A DNA stretch of 12,395 nt, from NCBI GenBank assembly GCA_046160865.1, contig JBJXHG010000089.1, forward strand, positions 1 to 12,395. The letters are read 5' to 3'. Below the pieces are notes generated by a model. The model was not told where the DNA came from and ran no database searches. It saw only the letters and a list, made by a program, of their open reading frames with translations. Both the position numbers and the translations under genes were made by a program. Positions 1 through 6,766 of the stretch are shown in pieces (position 1 is the first letter of the stretch; each line of letters starts with the position of its first letter). Source of the stretch: JBJXHG01 sp046160865. Its GTDB lineage: Bacteria > Planctomycetota > UBA1135 > GCA-002686595.

Positions 1-86
1 CCGTTTGCGCCGGCGCAAGGAGCGAGACCGCAGGCGAATCGTCGAGATTCGCCGAGGATCGAGCGACACAGCGCCGACGCAAACGG
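1..86. repeat. Nested palindromic element, left copy of a possible dispersed family
   Basis: An outer stem pairs 1-16 with 71-86, with a single C-A mismatch (10 against 77). Inside it a perfect 8-bp hairpin pairs 33-40 with 46-53 around the 5-base loop GTCGA. The hairpin is preceded by GACCG (26-30) plus two bases and is followed directly by GAGGATCGA (54-62). The same flanks surround a different 8-bp hairpin at the other end of the window (12359-12393). The element starts 37 bases past the lipoprotein stop codon, so it could also end that transcript, although no T-run follows on either strand. The pairing is seen directly. Membership of a dispersed repeat family is inferred from two copies only. 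Confidence 0.5.
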
Positions 87-122
87 GCCGAGATCGGACC
101 GAATGACTTTCGCCACGGGCTG

Positions 123-1295
123 CTAGAGTCCCGGCACGCCGCGCGAACGCCAGCGCTCGACGTCGGCGCTCGGCAAGAACACGCGGAAACGGCCTTCGAG
201 GAACGGGACCTTGTGGTCACCCTTCTGCTGCGCTCCGGACTCGAGGAGCAAGCACACGCCCTTCGTCTCGGCGCGGATCGTCAGTCGATCGGCGAACAGC
301 GTGCGCACGCGCCGTCCGCCGATGTCGAGTTCCTCGAGCAGCACGTCGAGCAGCACTTCGCCGCGCACGCCGCCGAAGTCGGCCAGGCGCCAGTAGCCCG
401 CGCTCGCGTCCTCGCGCAGCAACGCGTTCAGGTCCGTGCGCAAGCGCGGCAAGTTCCAGCGTCCATCGTCGTCGAGCGGCGTGCTCGTCTTGCCGAAGAG
501 CTCGGGCATGGCCGCGATCCACGTCGACGGCTCCACGCCGTTGAGTTCGATGCGCTTCTCGCCGCCGCGCGGTCCGTCGACGCCGAGCTCGCCCCCCCCG
601 ACCTCTCCACCGGGAAAAGGCGACTTGGTGGTGCCGAAGCGTTCGTAGCCGTCCTCGAGCACGAGCGTCACCGTGCGCGCGGCGCGGCTCGCTTCCAAGC
701 GCAGGCGTTCCGCGCACAGCGACCCCACCGGTCGCCCGCGCTCGTCGTGCACGCGCAGCACGACCGGTCCGGTAGCACCGTCGGCGTACGAACCGCACTC
801 GAGCAGCTCGAAGCCGAGCACGCGCTCGATCGTGAAGAGCGATCGCAACGACCGCGCGATCTGCGCGTCACGTTGCGCCGCCAGCGCGGGTGCCGCAGCC
901 GAAGCCGTCGCGGCATCGGCTTCCAGCGGTGCAGCGGCAGGCGGCTCAGCTCCGATTTCCGCCGCGTCTTCTTGCGCGAGCGTGGGCGTTTCGAACTTCG
1001 GAACGTCGCGCTGCGCGAGCGCGCCGAGCTGCGCGATGCCGCGTGTGTACGCCCGCCACTCGCGCTCGCGCGCGATGCGCTCCGTCGTGGCGCCGTCGAG
1101 CTCGGACTCGAGCTCCGCGATGCGCGCCTCGTAGCGCGCGCGCTCCGCGGCGAACGGATCGTTGGAACCCGCGGTGGTCCCCGCGACATCCGCCGGCGCC
1201 GTCGAATCCATCGCGCCCGCGACCGGGGACCCCGGGGAGCACGCGCCGAGCGCGAGGCAACCGAGAACGGCGGCGAAAGAGCGCGAGTAGATCAT
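123..1295 (-). CDS. Putative lipoprotein with a coiled coil and an internally duplicated C-terminal domain, function unknown
   Basis: This is a 390-residue protein. The start was chosen because it gives a lipoprotein signal: residues 1-19 run from a short polar end through a hydrophobic core to the lipobox L-G-A-C (16-19), so Cys19 would be lipidated and the protein anchored in a membrane. No good Shine-Dalgarno precedes it. Residues 48-97 are charged and heptad-like, probably a coiled coil, followed by an Ala/Pro-rich linker to about 140. The rest contains two related segments, about 192-231 and 332-369. Each has an Ala-Asp/Glu-Arg-Leu strand, then Leu-x-Leu-Glu-x-Gly, then Lys-x-Pro-Phe before a glycine-rich turn. 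This suggests an ancient domain duplication. I do not recognise the family. It lies 50 bases after the HEAT-repeat gene on the same strand, so the two are probably co-transcribed and may work together at the cell envelope. Confidence 0.75.
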   Translation of the reverse strand: MIYSRSFAAVLGCLALGACSPGSPVAGAMDSTAPADVAGTTAGSNDPFAAERARYEARIAELESELDGATTERIAREREWRAYTRGIAQLGALAQRDVPKFETPTLAQEDAAEIGAEPPAAAPLEADAATASAAAPALAAQRDAQIARSLRSLFTIERVLGFELLECGSYADGATGPVVLRVHDERGRPVGSLCAERLRLEASRAARTVTLVLEDGYERFGTTKSPFPGGEVGGGELGVDGPRGGEKRIELNGVEPSTWIAAMPELFGKTSTPLDDDGRWNLPRLRTDLNALLREDASAGYWRLADFGGVRGEVLLDVLLEELDIGGRRVRTLFADRLTIRAETKGVCLLLESGAQQKGDHKVPFLEGRFRVFLPSADVERWRSRGVPGL

Positions 1296-1345
1296 GGGCG
1301 CGCGCCAGACGACGCGTACGCGCGCGTCTTCCCGTGTGCGTGGCG

Positions 1346-2143
1346 TCACTGCGCCGCGGCCCAGTCGGCCTTCTTGTTCTTGTTCCACCAGCGCTGGAAC
1401 TCCTCGGGCTCTTGCTCGCTGTGACCCGAGAGCTGGCCGAGGCTCGTCATGATCGACGCCTTGATGATGTCGTAGCGCTCGCGGGCGATCGTGTCGTTGA
1501 CGTCGCCGTCGACTTGACCCTTCGCCGACATCAACACCTTGAGCAAGTCTTCGAAGACTTCCTTGCGGATCGCGACGTCCGAGGTCGAGTACGAGCCGAG
1601 CGCGGCCGCGCTCGCGCTGACCAGCGTCGCGTCCTTGTTCTGCAGCATCCCCGTCAGCGGCTTGATGCCTTCCTTCTCGCGCGTCTTGCCGAGCGCCAGG
1701 ATCAACTCGCGCTGCACGGCGACGTCCTTCTTGAAGTCCTTGTGCCCGATCCAGCCGATCAGCGGCTTGACGCTCTCCGGCCCCATCATGCCGAGCACGT
1801 GCGCAGCCGCGATGTGCATCTTGTTGTTCGGCACGCCGCCTTCGCCCTCGCGGCGCTTCGCGTCGAAGCACTTCGACAGCGCCTTCGTGATCGACGCACG
1901 ATCCTTCGGCCCGCACTTGGGGAACTGGATCAGCAGCTGATCGATGTCGGCCACCGCATCCGTGTCGCCGGCGGGCGTGTTCTTCGCGACGTCGGCTTCC
2001 AGCTTCGCGATCAACTCGGCGACCTCGGGCCGCTTGTCGGCGATCGGCGCCGCGTCGTCTTGGACCGCGTGGATCGCGCGCGCGGCGGCGGGTGTGGCGG
2101 CGAGCGAGAGACACAGCGGCAAGAGCAAGAGGCAGGTGCGCAT
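1346..2143 (-). CDS. Secreted HEAT-repeat protein
   Basis: This is a 265-residue protein. Residues 1-23 form a Sec signal peptide (hydrophobic core CLLLLPLCLSLAA, then an Ala-Arg-Ala cleavage site before Ile24). The start is fixed by AAAGG seven bases upstream of ATG. The body is a run of paired helices, roughly 68-100, 108-133, 141-169, 172-204 and 222-240, with the recurring pattern small residue, Ala-Leu-Gly, then x-x-x-x-I/V-x-x-L typical of HEAT/PBS-lyase repeats. It ends with a basic, Trp-rich tail (Trp252-Trp253-Asn-Lys-Asn-Lys). Such alpha-solenoids are binding scaffolds, and no catalytic residues are apparent. It heads a probable two-gene unit with the downstream lipoprotein (50-base gap) and follows pabC after 104 bases, so it may have its own promoter. 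The binding partner is unknown. Confidence 0.85.
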   Translation of the reverse strand: MRTCLLLLPLCLSLAATPAAARAIHAVQDDAAPIADKRPEVAELIAKLEADVAKNTPAGDTDAVADIDQLLIQFPKCGPKDRASITKALSKCFDAKRREGEGGVPNNKMHIAAAHVLGMMGPESVKPLIGWIGHKDFKKDVAVQRELILALGKTREKEGIKPLTGMLQNKDATLVSASAAALGSYSTSDVAIRKEVFEDLLKVLMSAKGQVDGDVNDTIARERYDIIKASIMTSLGQLSGHSEQEPEEFQRWWNKNKKADWAAAQ

Positions 2144-2150
2144 GGGGTGA

Positions 2151-2155
2151 CCTTT
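2151..2155 (-). promoter_or_regulatory. Ribosome binding site of the HEAT-repeat gene
   Basis: AAAGG on the minus strand, seven bases before the ATG at 2143. It is one of the few clear Shine-Dalgarno sequences in the window, and it excludes the longer upstream readings of this frame as the real start. Confidence 0.6.
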
Positions 2156-2247
2156 CGATTCGAGCGGCGCCATTACCGCAAGCACGTCGCACGTACGCAA
2201 GGCGCTGGGCGCGCGCGAGCGACAGGCGACCGACCTTTGACCAACTT

Positions 2248-3207
2248 CTAGTCCGCAGCTCGCGCCGCAGTACGCACGGACTGCCGGTAGGCCGCGGCGC
2301 GCGCCGCGAGTCGCGCGCGCAGGTCTTGCACGAGCGCGCCTCGGCTCCCCGGCAGCGACCCCGCGACGGCGCGCACCTCGACGATCGGGATCACGCGCCC
2401 GGTCGTGTTCGACAGAAACATCTCTCTCGCGCGCGCGAGATCGGTCAGCGTCAGCCGGCCGATCGCAACCGGCCTCCGGGCGCGCGCGAGCTCGTCCAGG
2501 ATCACCGCGCGCATCGTTCCGGCGAGGCAACCGCGCTCGCGCCCGGGTGTCACGACGACGCCGTCGACGAGCGCGAACACGTTGGAGATCGTGCCCTCGA
2601 CGACCTCGTTCCCCGCGCCGCAGAGCAAGGCGTCGAACGCTCCCGCTCGCTGCGCGGCTTCACGCGCGAGCACGTAGCCGAGTCGGTTCGTCGACTTCAC
2701 TCCAGCGAGCGGACCGGGCTCGACGCAGGTCTCGTGCGCGACGACGACCACGACTCCGGGATCTGCGGGTCGCACGATCGCGCGCGCGCCGATGACGAGC
2801 GAGGGGACGAGCGAGGGGACGAGCGAGGGGACGAGCGAGGGGACGAGCGAGGGGACGAGCGAGGGGACGAGCGAGGGGACGAGCGACGGCGCGCCGCGTG
2901 TCAGCGTGACGCGGATCGCGGCGGAGCGGTTCTCCAGCGCACGCACGTATTCGTCGAGCACGCGCGCGACGTCCCACGCGAGCGGCCACTCGATTCCGAT
3001 CGTGCGTGCGCTCTCTTCGAGCCGCGCGAGGTGCGCCGCGACGTCGTAAAGGCACGCGTCCTCGTAGAGCAACGTCTCGAACACCGCGAGCCCGAGCTGA
3101 AAACCGGTGTCGTCGGTGGAGACGCGCGCGAGGCCCGGCGCGTGGAGCCGCCCGTCGATCCAGGTCGGGAATGCCGTCGTTGCAGCGGGCACGATTGGTG
3201 CGCTCAT
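2248..3207 (-). CDS. pabC: Class IV PLP-dependent enzyme, probable 4-amino-4-deoxychorismate lyase
   Basis: This is a 319-residue member of the fold-type IV PLP family (aminodeoxychorismate lyase, branched-chain and D-amino acid aminotransferases). Visible marks are the Phe-Glu-Thr-Leu segment (43-46), Arg62 in the His-Leu-x-Arg-Leu helix that binds the cofactor phosphate, and Lys171 in Val-Lys-Ser-Thr-Asn-Arg, the predicted Schiff-base lysine. The family signature Glu201-x-x-Glu-Gly-Thr-x-Ser-Asn-Val-Phe and the Gly-Thr-Met-Arg turn (230-233) are also present. The lyase would split aminodeoxychorismate into p-aminobenzoate and pyruvate in folate synthesis. That specificity is inferred from the pabB gene, whose stop overlaps this start in ATGA (3204-3207); the family alone would also allow an aminotransferase. 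Eight tandem Pro-Ser-Leu-Val units fill residues 107-138, just after the conserved Arg-Val-x-x-Thr-Arg-Gly strand, where relatives have a short glycine-rich loop. No separate ribosome site is visible, so translation is probably coupled. Confidence 0.87.
   Translation of the reverse strand: MSAPIVPAATTAFPTWIDGRLHAPGLARVSTDDTGFQLGLAVFETLLYEDACLYDVAAHLARLEESARTIGIEWPLAWDVARVLDEYVRALENRSAAIRVTLTRGAPSLVPSLVPSLVPSLVPSLVPSLVPSLVPSLVIGARAIVRPADPGVVVVVAHETCVEPGPLAGVKSTNRLGYVLAREAAQRAGAFDALLCGAGNEVVEGTISNVFALVDGVVVTPGRERGCLAGTMRAVILDELARARRPVAIGRLTLTDLARAREMFLSNTTGRVIPIVEVRAVAGSLPGSRGALVQDLRARLAARAAAYRQSVRTAARAAD
2794..2889. repeat. 12-bp minisatellite, eight units, in frame inside pabC
   Basis: Plus-strand unit GACGAGCGAGGG, seven exact copies (2794-2877) and an eighth with one change (GACGAGCGACGG, 2878-2889). 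On the coding strand each unit reads Pro-Ser-Leu-Val, and the variant unit is synonymous. Because the unit is four codons, gain or loss of copies would lengthen or shorten the loop without shifting the frame. Near-identity of the copies suggests recent expansion by slippage. Confidence 0.95.
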
Positions 3208-4634
3208 CGCGTGTGCGCGCGCGTCGCAGGCACACCGGCGCGCTCGTCCGAGTCTTCTCCGGCAAGCGTCTCGGCGAGCAAGCGGCCCTTGACCCACGTT
3301 TCGCGATCCTCCGCGCGCGCGTCGGATGACCACGTGATGCCGCCGCCGACGTGGAACGACGCTTCTCCGACGGGCGTGCCGTCGCTCGCGCGCGCAGGGG
3401 CGGCGCGCCACACGATCGTGCGGATCAAGATGTTGAACGCCGCGCGGCCGCGCGCGTCGACGAAGCCGAGCGCGCCGCTGAAGAAGCCGCGGCCCTCGCC
3501 TTCCAAGGCGGCGATCGCGCGCATGCTCGCGAGCTTCGGTGCGCCGGTGATCGAGCCTCCGGGAAAGAGTGCGGCGAGGATCTCGCTCGCGGTCGTGCCG
3601 CTCTTCGTGCGCGCGACGACGTCGGCGGTGAGATGGTGCACCGATGCATACGTGCGCAACGTCGGAAAGCCCTCGACCCACACGCCGCCCGGTTCGGCCA
3701 CGCGGCCGAGATCGTTGCGCTCGAGATCGACGATCATCGCGAGCTCGGCCGTGTCCTTCGCGCTCGCGAGCAGCGCGGCGGCGGCGGCGCGGTCGTCCTG
3801 TGGCGTCGCGCCGCGTGCGATGGTGCCCTTGATCGGACGCGTGCGCGCGAGCCGGCCGTCGAACTCGAAGAAGAGCTCGGGCGACGCGGAGAGCAGCGCG
3901 CCGCTCCCCGCGCCGAAGCCGCATGAATCGGCCGCGTCCCACGCGACGAAGCCCATGTACGGCGCCGGATTGAGCGCGCGCAGCCGCAAGTAGAGATCGA
4001 CCGGATGCGCCGCGACGCGGCGCGAGAAGCGGTGCGCGAGGTTGGCTTGGTAGTAGTCGCCGGCCGCGATCTCGGCGCGGACGACGTCGATGCGCCGGCA
4101 ATGCTCTGCGCTCGTCGTGTGGCGCACGAGCTCGCCGAGCGGACGCGGCGTGCGCAGCTCGCGCGCCTGCGCGAGATCGGTGAGCACGCTGTCGCGGCGC
4201 GTCTCGACGTCCGGTCGCCCGTCGTCGAGACCCTCCGACAACACGAGCCACGCGGCGCCCGTGTCCTCGTCGCGCACGATGAAGTCGCCGTACACCCCGC
4301 CGGCGATGCGCGGCGAATCGAGCGGATCGCGCGCCGTGACGACCGCGCGCTCGCCGCGCACGCCCAGGTCGTACGACAGCGCTCCGAGGAAGCCGCCCGC
4401 GAACGGGCCGGGTACTTCGCCGTCGACCTCGAGCAATCCGAAAGCCAAGTCGAGCTCGTCCCACGAGCTCGCACGCGCGTCGCGCAGCGGATCGAACGCG
4501 ACGAGGCTCGTGCGCCGCGGCCAACCGCTCGCGCTGTCCAGCGCGGCGAGCCCGCGCCGATCGCGCAAGCGCGAGAGCAGCTCACCCGTGTCGAGCGCGC
4601 GCTCGAGCGGAAACACGCGCGGACGGATCTTCAT
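3204..4634 (-). CDS. pabB: Aminodeoxychorismate synthase component I
   Basis: This is a 476-residue protein of the chorismate-utilising family (PabB, TrpE, MenF). The N-terminal region, about 1-160, is the divergent non-catalytic half. The chorismate-binding half runs from about 165 to 460. The motif Pro-Ile-Lys269-Gly-Thr carries the lysine typical of aminodeoxychorismate synthase; anthranilate synthases have Ala there. Other family motifs are Asp303-Leu-Glu-Arg-Asn-Asp-Leu-Gly-Arg, the Phe-Pro-Gly-Gly-Ser-Ile-Thr-Gly-Ala-Pro-Lys stretch (357-367) and Gly-Gly-Gly-Ile-Thr-Trp (430-435). The enzyme aminates chorismate with ammonia supplied by PabA, which is not encoded here. The start overlaps the transporter stop (ATGA, 4631-4634) and the stop overlaps the pabC start (ATGA, 3204-3207). 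Both junctions lack an obvious Shine-Dalgarno, so coupled translation is likely. The length is normal for the family. Confidence 0.95.
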   Translation of the reverse strand: MKIRPRVFPLERALDTGELLSRLRDRRGLAALDSASGWPRRTSLVAFDPLRDARASSWDELDLAFGLLEVDGEVPGPFAGGFLGALSYDLGVRGERAVVTARDPLDSPRIAGGVYGDFIVRDEDTGAAWLVLSEGLDDGRPDVETRRDSVLTDLAQARELRTPRPLGELVRHTTSAEHCRRIDVVRAEIAAGDYYQANLAHRFSRRVAAHPVDLYLRLRALNPAPYMGFVAWDAADSCGFGAGSGALLSASPELFFEFDGRLARTRPIKGTIARGATPQDDRAAAAALLASAKDTAELAMIVDLERNDLGRVAEPGGVWVEGFPTLRTYASVHHLTADVVARTKSGTTASEILAALFPGGSITGAPKLASMRAIAALEGEGRGFFSGALGFVDARGRAAFNILIRTIVWRAAPARASDGTPVGEASFHVGGGITWSSDARAEDRETWVKGRLLAETLAGEDSDERAGVPATRAHTR

Positions 4635-5902
4635 CCGGGAGCCGTCGACGGAGCCGCCGCGCCGCGCGGAAACGTCGCGCCGTAGCGCGTGCGATAGCGC
4701 CACGCGATCACGGTGCACGTGAAGAGCACTCCGCCACCGAACCAGAACGGTGCGCTCGGGCCGAACGCCTGGAACAGCGCGCCGGCACACGGCGGTCCCG
4801 TCATGCGCGCGAGGCTGAGCGCGGATTGATTGAGGCCGAGATACGCGCCTTGCTCGTCGGCTGGCGACGCGCGCGAGATCAGCCCGTTCAGCGCGGGGTT
4901 GTTCAAGCCGAAGCCGATCGGCATCAGCGCGCAACCGATGATCACCATCCCCCACGAGCTCGCGAACGCGACGATCACGAACGACAGCGCGAGGAAGAAT
5001 GGCCCCGCGATCGCGAGCTTCGTCTCGCCGAAGCGGGGCAAGAGTCGGCGAATGAGCCCGCCTTGGATGATCGCGGACAGGATCCCGATCACCATCAGGT
5101 AGCGCCCGACGATCGGCGCAGCGGCGAGCATCTGGTCCATCGTCGCGTGCTCGATGCGCGCCGGCACGTGGAACACGTCCGGGAAGCGCGCCAAGCCGAA
5201 GCGCGCGAACATGCTCTCGAACGCCGAGAACGAAAACACGAACAAGAAGCTCAGCAGGAGCAGCGTCCCGAGCCGGCCATGCCGCAACGCGTACACGAGC
5301 TCGAAGCGTCCGTAGCGCCGCGCGGGCGCGCGCTGGCTGCGATCCGGCTCGTGCAGCACGAAGAAGCCGAACGTCGCCGCGCAAAACGACAGCAGCGCGG
5401 CGCAGTAGCCCGGCGCGGACGGCGACCAGGCCGTGAGCTCGCCGCCGAAGAACGGTCCGAAAGTGAACCCGAGACCGAACGCGGCGCCGATCAGGCCCAT
5501 GCCCTTCGCGCGATTTTCCGGCGTCGTCACGTCGGCGATGTAAGCCTGCGCGGTCGAGATGTTCGCGCCGAAGAATCCGCCCAGGAAGCGCGCTGCGAAC
5601 AGCCACGCGAGCGACGGCGCGTTCGCGAAGACGAGATAGGACGCGCCCGTGCCGATCAATCCGCCGACGAGCACCGGCTTGCGGCCGATGCGATCGCTCA
5701 CGCGCCCCCACATCGGCGCGAACACGAACTGCATGCCGGAGAACGCGGCGAAGAGCAGCCCGAGCTCGAGCTCCGAAGCGTCGTACGCCTTGGAGTAAAT
5801 CGGCAGGAGCGGGATGACGATGCCGAACCCGAGCAGGTCGATGAAAACCGTCAGGAAGATGAAGACGAGCGGGGATCGGCCCGCACTGCGCTCGGGAGTC
5901 AT
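4631..5902 (-). CDS. Major facilitator superfamily transporter, TetA/DHA1-like
   Basis: This is a 423-residue, 12-helix membrane protein of the usual length for drug:proton antiporters. The first helix (about 12-34) carries the Phe-Ile-Asp-Leu-Leu-Gly-Phe-Gly-Ile-Val-Ile-Pro pattern common in the tetracycline-resistance type subgroup. Motif A is clear in the helix 2-3 loop (Gly66-Arg-Val-Ser-Asp-Arg-Ile-Gly-Arg-Lys-Pro76). A motif C-like Gly-Pro-Phe-Phe-Gly-Gly lies at 139-144 in helix 5. Helices 6 and 7 are separated by a basic cytoplasmic loop (about 187-212). The substrate cannot be read from the sequence. Being first in an overlapping chain with pabB and pabC suggests either simple co-transcription or export of a compound tied to chorismate or p-aminobenzoate. 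I see no Shine-Dalgarno before this ATG, and a TATACT lies only 9 bases upstream, which would fit a leaderless or nearly leaderless start. Confidence 0.92.
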   Translation of the reverse strand: MTPERSAGRSPLVFIFLTVFIDLLGFGIVIPLLPIYSKAYDASELELGLLFAAFSGMQFVFAPMWGRVSDRIGRKPVLVGGLIGTGASYLVFANAPSLAWLFAARFLGGFFGANISTAQAYIADVTTPENRAKGMGLIGAAFGLGFTFGPFFGGELTAWSPSAPGYCAALLSFCAATFGFFVLHEPDRSQRAPARRYGRFELVYALRHGRLGTLLLLSFLFVFSFSAFESMFARFGLARFPDVFHVPARIEHATMDQMLAAAPIVGRYLMVIGILSAIIQGGLIRRLLPRFGETKLAIAGPFFLALSFVIVAFASSWGMVIIGCALMPIGFGLNNPALNGLISRASPADEQGAYLGLNQSALSLARMTGPPCAGALFQAFGPSAPFWFGGGVLFTCTVIAWRYRTRYGATFPRGAAAPSTAPG

Positions 5903-5911
5903 GTGCGACGG

Positions 5912-5917
5912 AGTATA
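5912..5917 (-). promoter_or_regulatory. Possible -10 box for the transporter-pabB-pabC operon
   Basis: Minus-strand TATACT (one change from TATAAT) begins 15 bases before the ATG at 5902. Transcription would start at about 5905-5902, on or next to the start codon, which fits the lack of a Shine-Dalgarno. No convincing -35 element is seen about 17 bases upstream. A chance match is possible. Confidence 0.25.
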
Positions 5918-5988
5918 GGAGTCGCTGCTGCGGCTTCGAGCCCGCGAGTCCGGGCAGCGGCGAATCGTTCCGGGTCGAGCGACGCGGG

Positions 5989-6015
5989 CCGAGGACTACA
6001 TGCCGAGGGCTACAT
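5989..6015 (+). repeat. Short tandem duplication in the divergent intergenic region
   Basis: CCGAGGACTACAT (5989-6001) and CCGAGGGCTACAT (6003-6015) are 13-base copies with one difference and a period of 14. They lie between two divergent genes, so a pair of protein-binding sites is possible, but nothing else supports that. Confidence 0.4.
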
Positions 6016-6046
6016 ATGGAACGGAAGCGGGCGTGCGAGGCCGTGC

Positions 6047-6125
6047 GCGGGATCGCAAGGCGTGCTCGCGATCCCGCCGGATCAGGGCCGGAGCGCTTTC
6101 CGGCCGATAGGGAAATTCGGTTCCC
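6047..6125 (+). promoter_or_regulatory. Three consecutive hairpins upstream of the small coiled-coil gene
   Basis: Hairpin one pairs 6047-6056 with 6068-6077 (10 perfect bp, 11-base loop). Hairpin two pairs 6086-6092 with 6099-6105 (7 bp, 6-base loop). Hairpin three pairs 6110-6114 with 6121-6125 (5 bp, 6-base loop) and ends eight bases before the ribosome binding site. If transcription starts upstream of 6047 this is a structured 5' leader that could control translation or mRNA stability. There is no T-run, so it is not a standard terminator, and I do not recognise a known riboswitch. The rest of the divergent region (5903-6143) shows no gene. Confidence 0.45.
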
Positions 6126-6132
6126 GATCGAC

Positions 6133-6138
6133 AGGTGG
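6133..6138 (+). promoter_or_regulatory. Ribosome binding site of the small coiled-coil gene
   Basis: AGGTGG, five bases before the ATG at 6144. It decides in favour of this ATG over the in-frame GTG at 6135, which lies inside the site. Confidence 0.55.
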
Positions 6139-6143
6139 GTCAC

Positions 6144-6563
6144 ATGAACAAGACAGCAATGATGGTCGTTTGCGCCTCGCTGGCGGTGGTTACGAGCTTC
6201 ACGTTCGCGGACACGCCGCCGCCGGAGACGCTCGACAAGCGCGTGGAAGCGCTCGAGAAGGAGCTCGTGGCGCTGCGTCAGCGTTGCGACGAGGCCGGCC
6301 GGGAAGCTGCACAGGCGCGCAGTTTCGTCGACACCACCGCCAAGTACCTCGTCGCGCAGAGCGAGAGTGCGCAGGCGCTCGGGCTCGCGCTCGACGAATC
6401 CGAGAAGGCGGGCTTCACGTTCGGTATCAATCCCGAGTCGCGCAAGATCCTGCTCAGCGGCCTGCGCGATCACGTCGCGGCGCTGCAGAAAGATCTGCCC
6501 AAGATCGCCGAGCCCGCGAAGCCGGCCGCACCGCCCGCGCGCGTTCCGCCGAAGGGCCTCTGA
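6144..6563 (+). CDS. Small secreted coiled-coil protein, function unknown
   Basis: This is a 139-residue protein. Residues 1-22 form a Sec signal peptide: Lys3 in the n-region, core MMVVCASLAVVTSF, then Phe-Ala before Asp23. Residues about 29-70 are strongly helical with a leucine/valine heptad pattern (Leu-Asp-Lys-Arg-Val-Glu-Ala-Leu-Glu-Lys-Glu-Leu), a likely coiled coil that could drive oligomerisation. A second helical segment covers about 97-120, and the tail (121-139) is Pro/Ala/Lys-rich and probably disordered. There is no lipobox, so it should be a soluble periplasmic or extracellular protein. I do not recognise the family. It is transcribed divergently from the transporter, is preceded by three hairpins, and is followed by about 200 bases before the next plus-strand gene, so it is probably a single-gene unit. 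Confidence 0.75.
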   Translation: MNKTAMMVVCASLAVVTSFTFADTPPPETLDKRVEALEKELVALRQRCDEAGREAAQARSFVDTTAKYLVAQSESAQALGLALDESEKAGFTFGINPESRKILLSGLRDHVAALQKDLPKIAEPAKPAAPPARVPPKGL

Positions 6564-6585
6564 CAAAACGCCTGCGCAGCGCGCT

Positions 6586-6606
6586 GAGCGCGAAAGCCGC
6601 GCGCTC
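6586..6606 (+). terminator. Weak terminator-like hairpin after the small coiled-coil gene
   Basis: GAGCGCG (6586-6592) pairs with CGCGCTC (6600-6606) around a 7-base loop, 23 bases past the stop codon. No T-run follows, so intrinsic termination is doubtful. The remaining intergenic stretch to 6766 shows no convincing gene. Confidence 0.25.
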
Positions 6607-6766
6607 GCGTCGGAGTGACACGCGCGCGACGCCCCGGTGCCATCGGCCCAGCTCGAACGGTCGGCTTCGGCCCCGAAGGACTTTCACCTCGGGCCGGTAG
6701 CCAGCGACACACGCGCGCGCCATCCTGTCGCCACGACGCACGCGCCATCGTGGCGCATCCGTCGCG

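Noticed and set aside
2168..2200. Possible promoter (TTGCGT, 17 bases, GGTAAT on the minus strand) before the HEAT-repeat gene
   Set aside because: The match to consensus is weak in both boxes, and the gene could equally be read from the upstream operon.
890..2251. 453-codon plus-strand open frame antisense to the HEAT-repeat and lipoprotein genes
   Set aside because: Arg/Ala-rich composition with no family motif. It is a by-product of high GC opposite two genes with good signal peptides.
2794..2889. Possible CRISPR array
   Set aside because: The 12-base units are contiguous with no spacers and are translated in frame.
4826..6700. 624-codon plus-strand open frame antisense to the transporter
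   Set aside because: Composed mostly of Arg, Glu, Asp and Ala with no recognisable domain. The opposite strand encodes a clear 12-helix transporter.
6661..6700. Overlapping GC-rich inverted repeats before the prenyltransferase-like gene
   Set aside because: Stems are short, have 2-base loops or bulges, and are expected by chance at this base composition.
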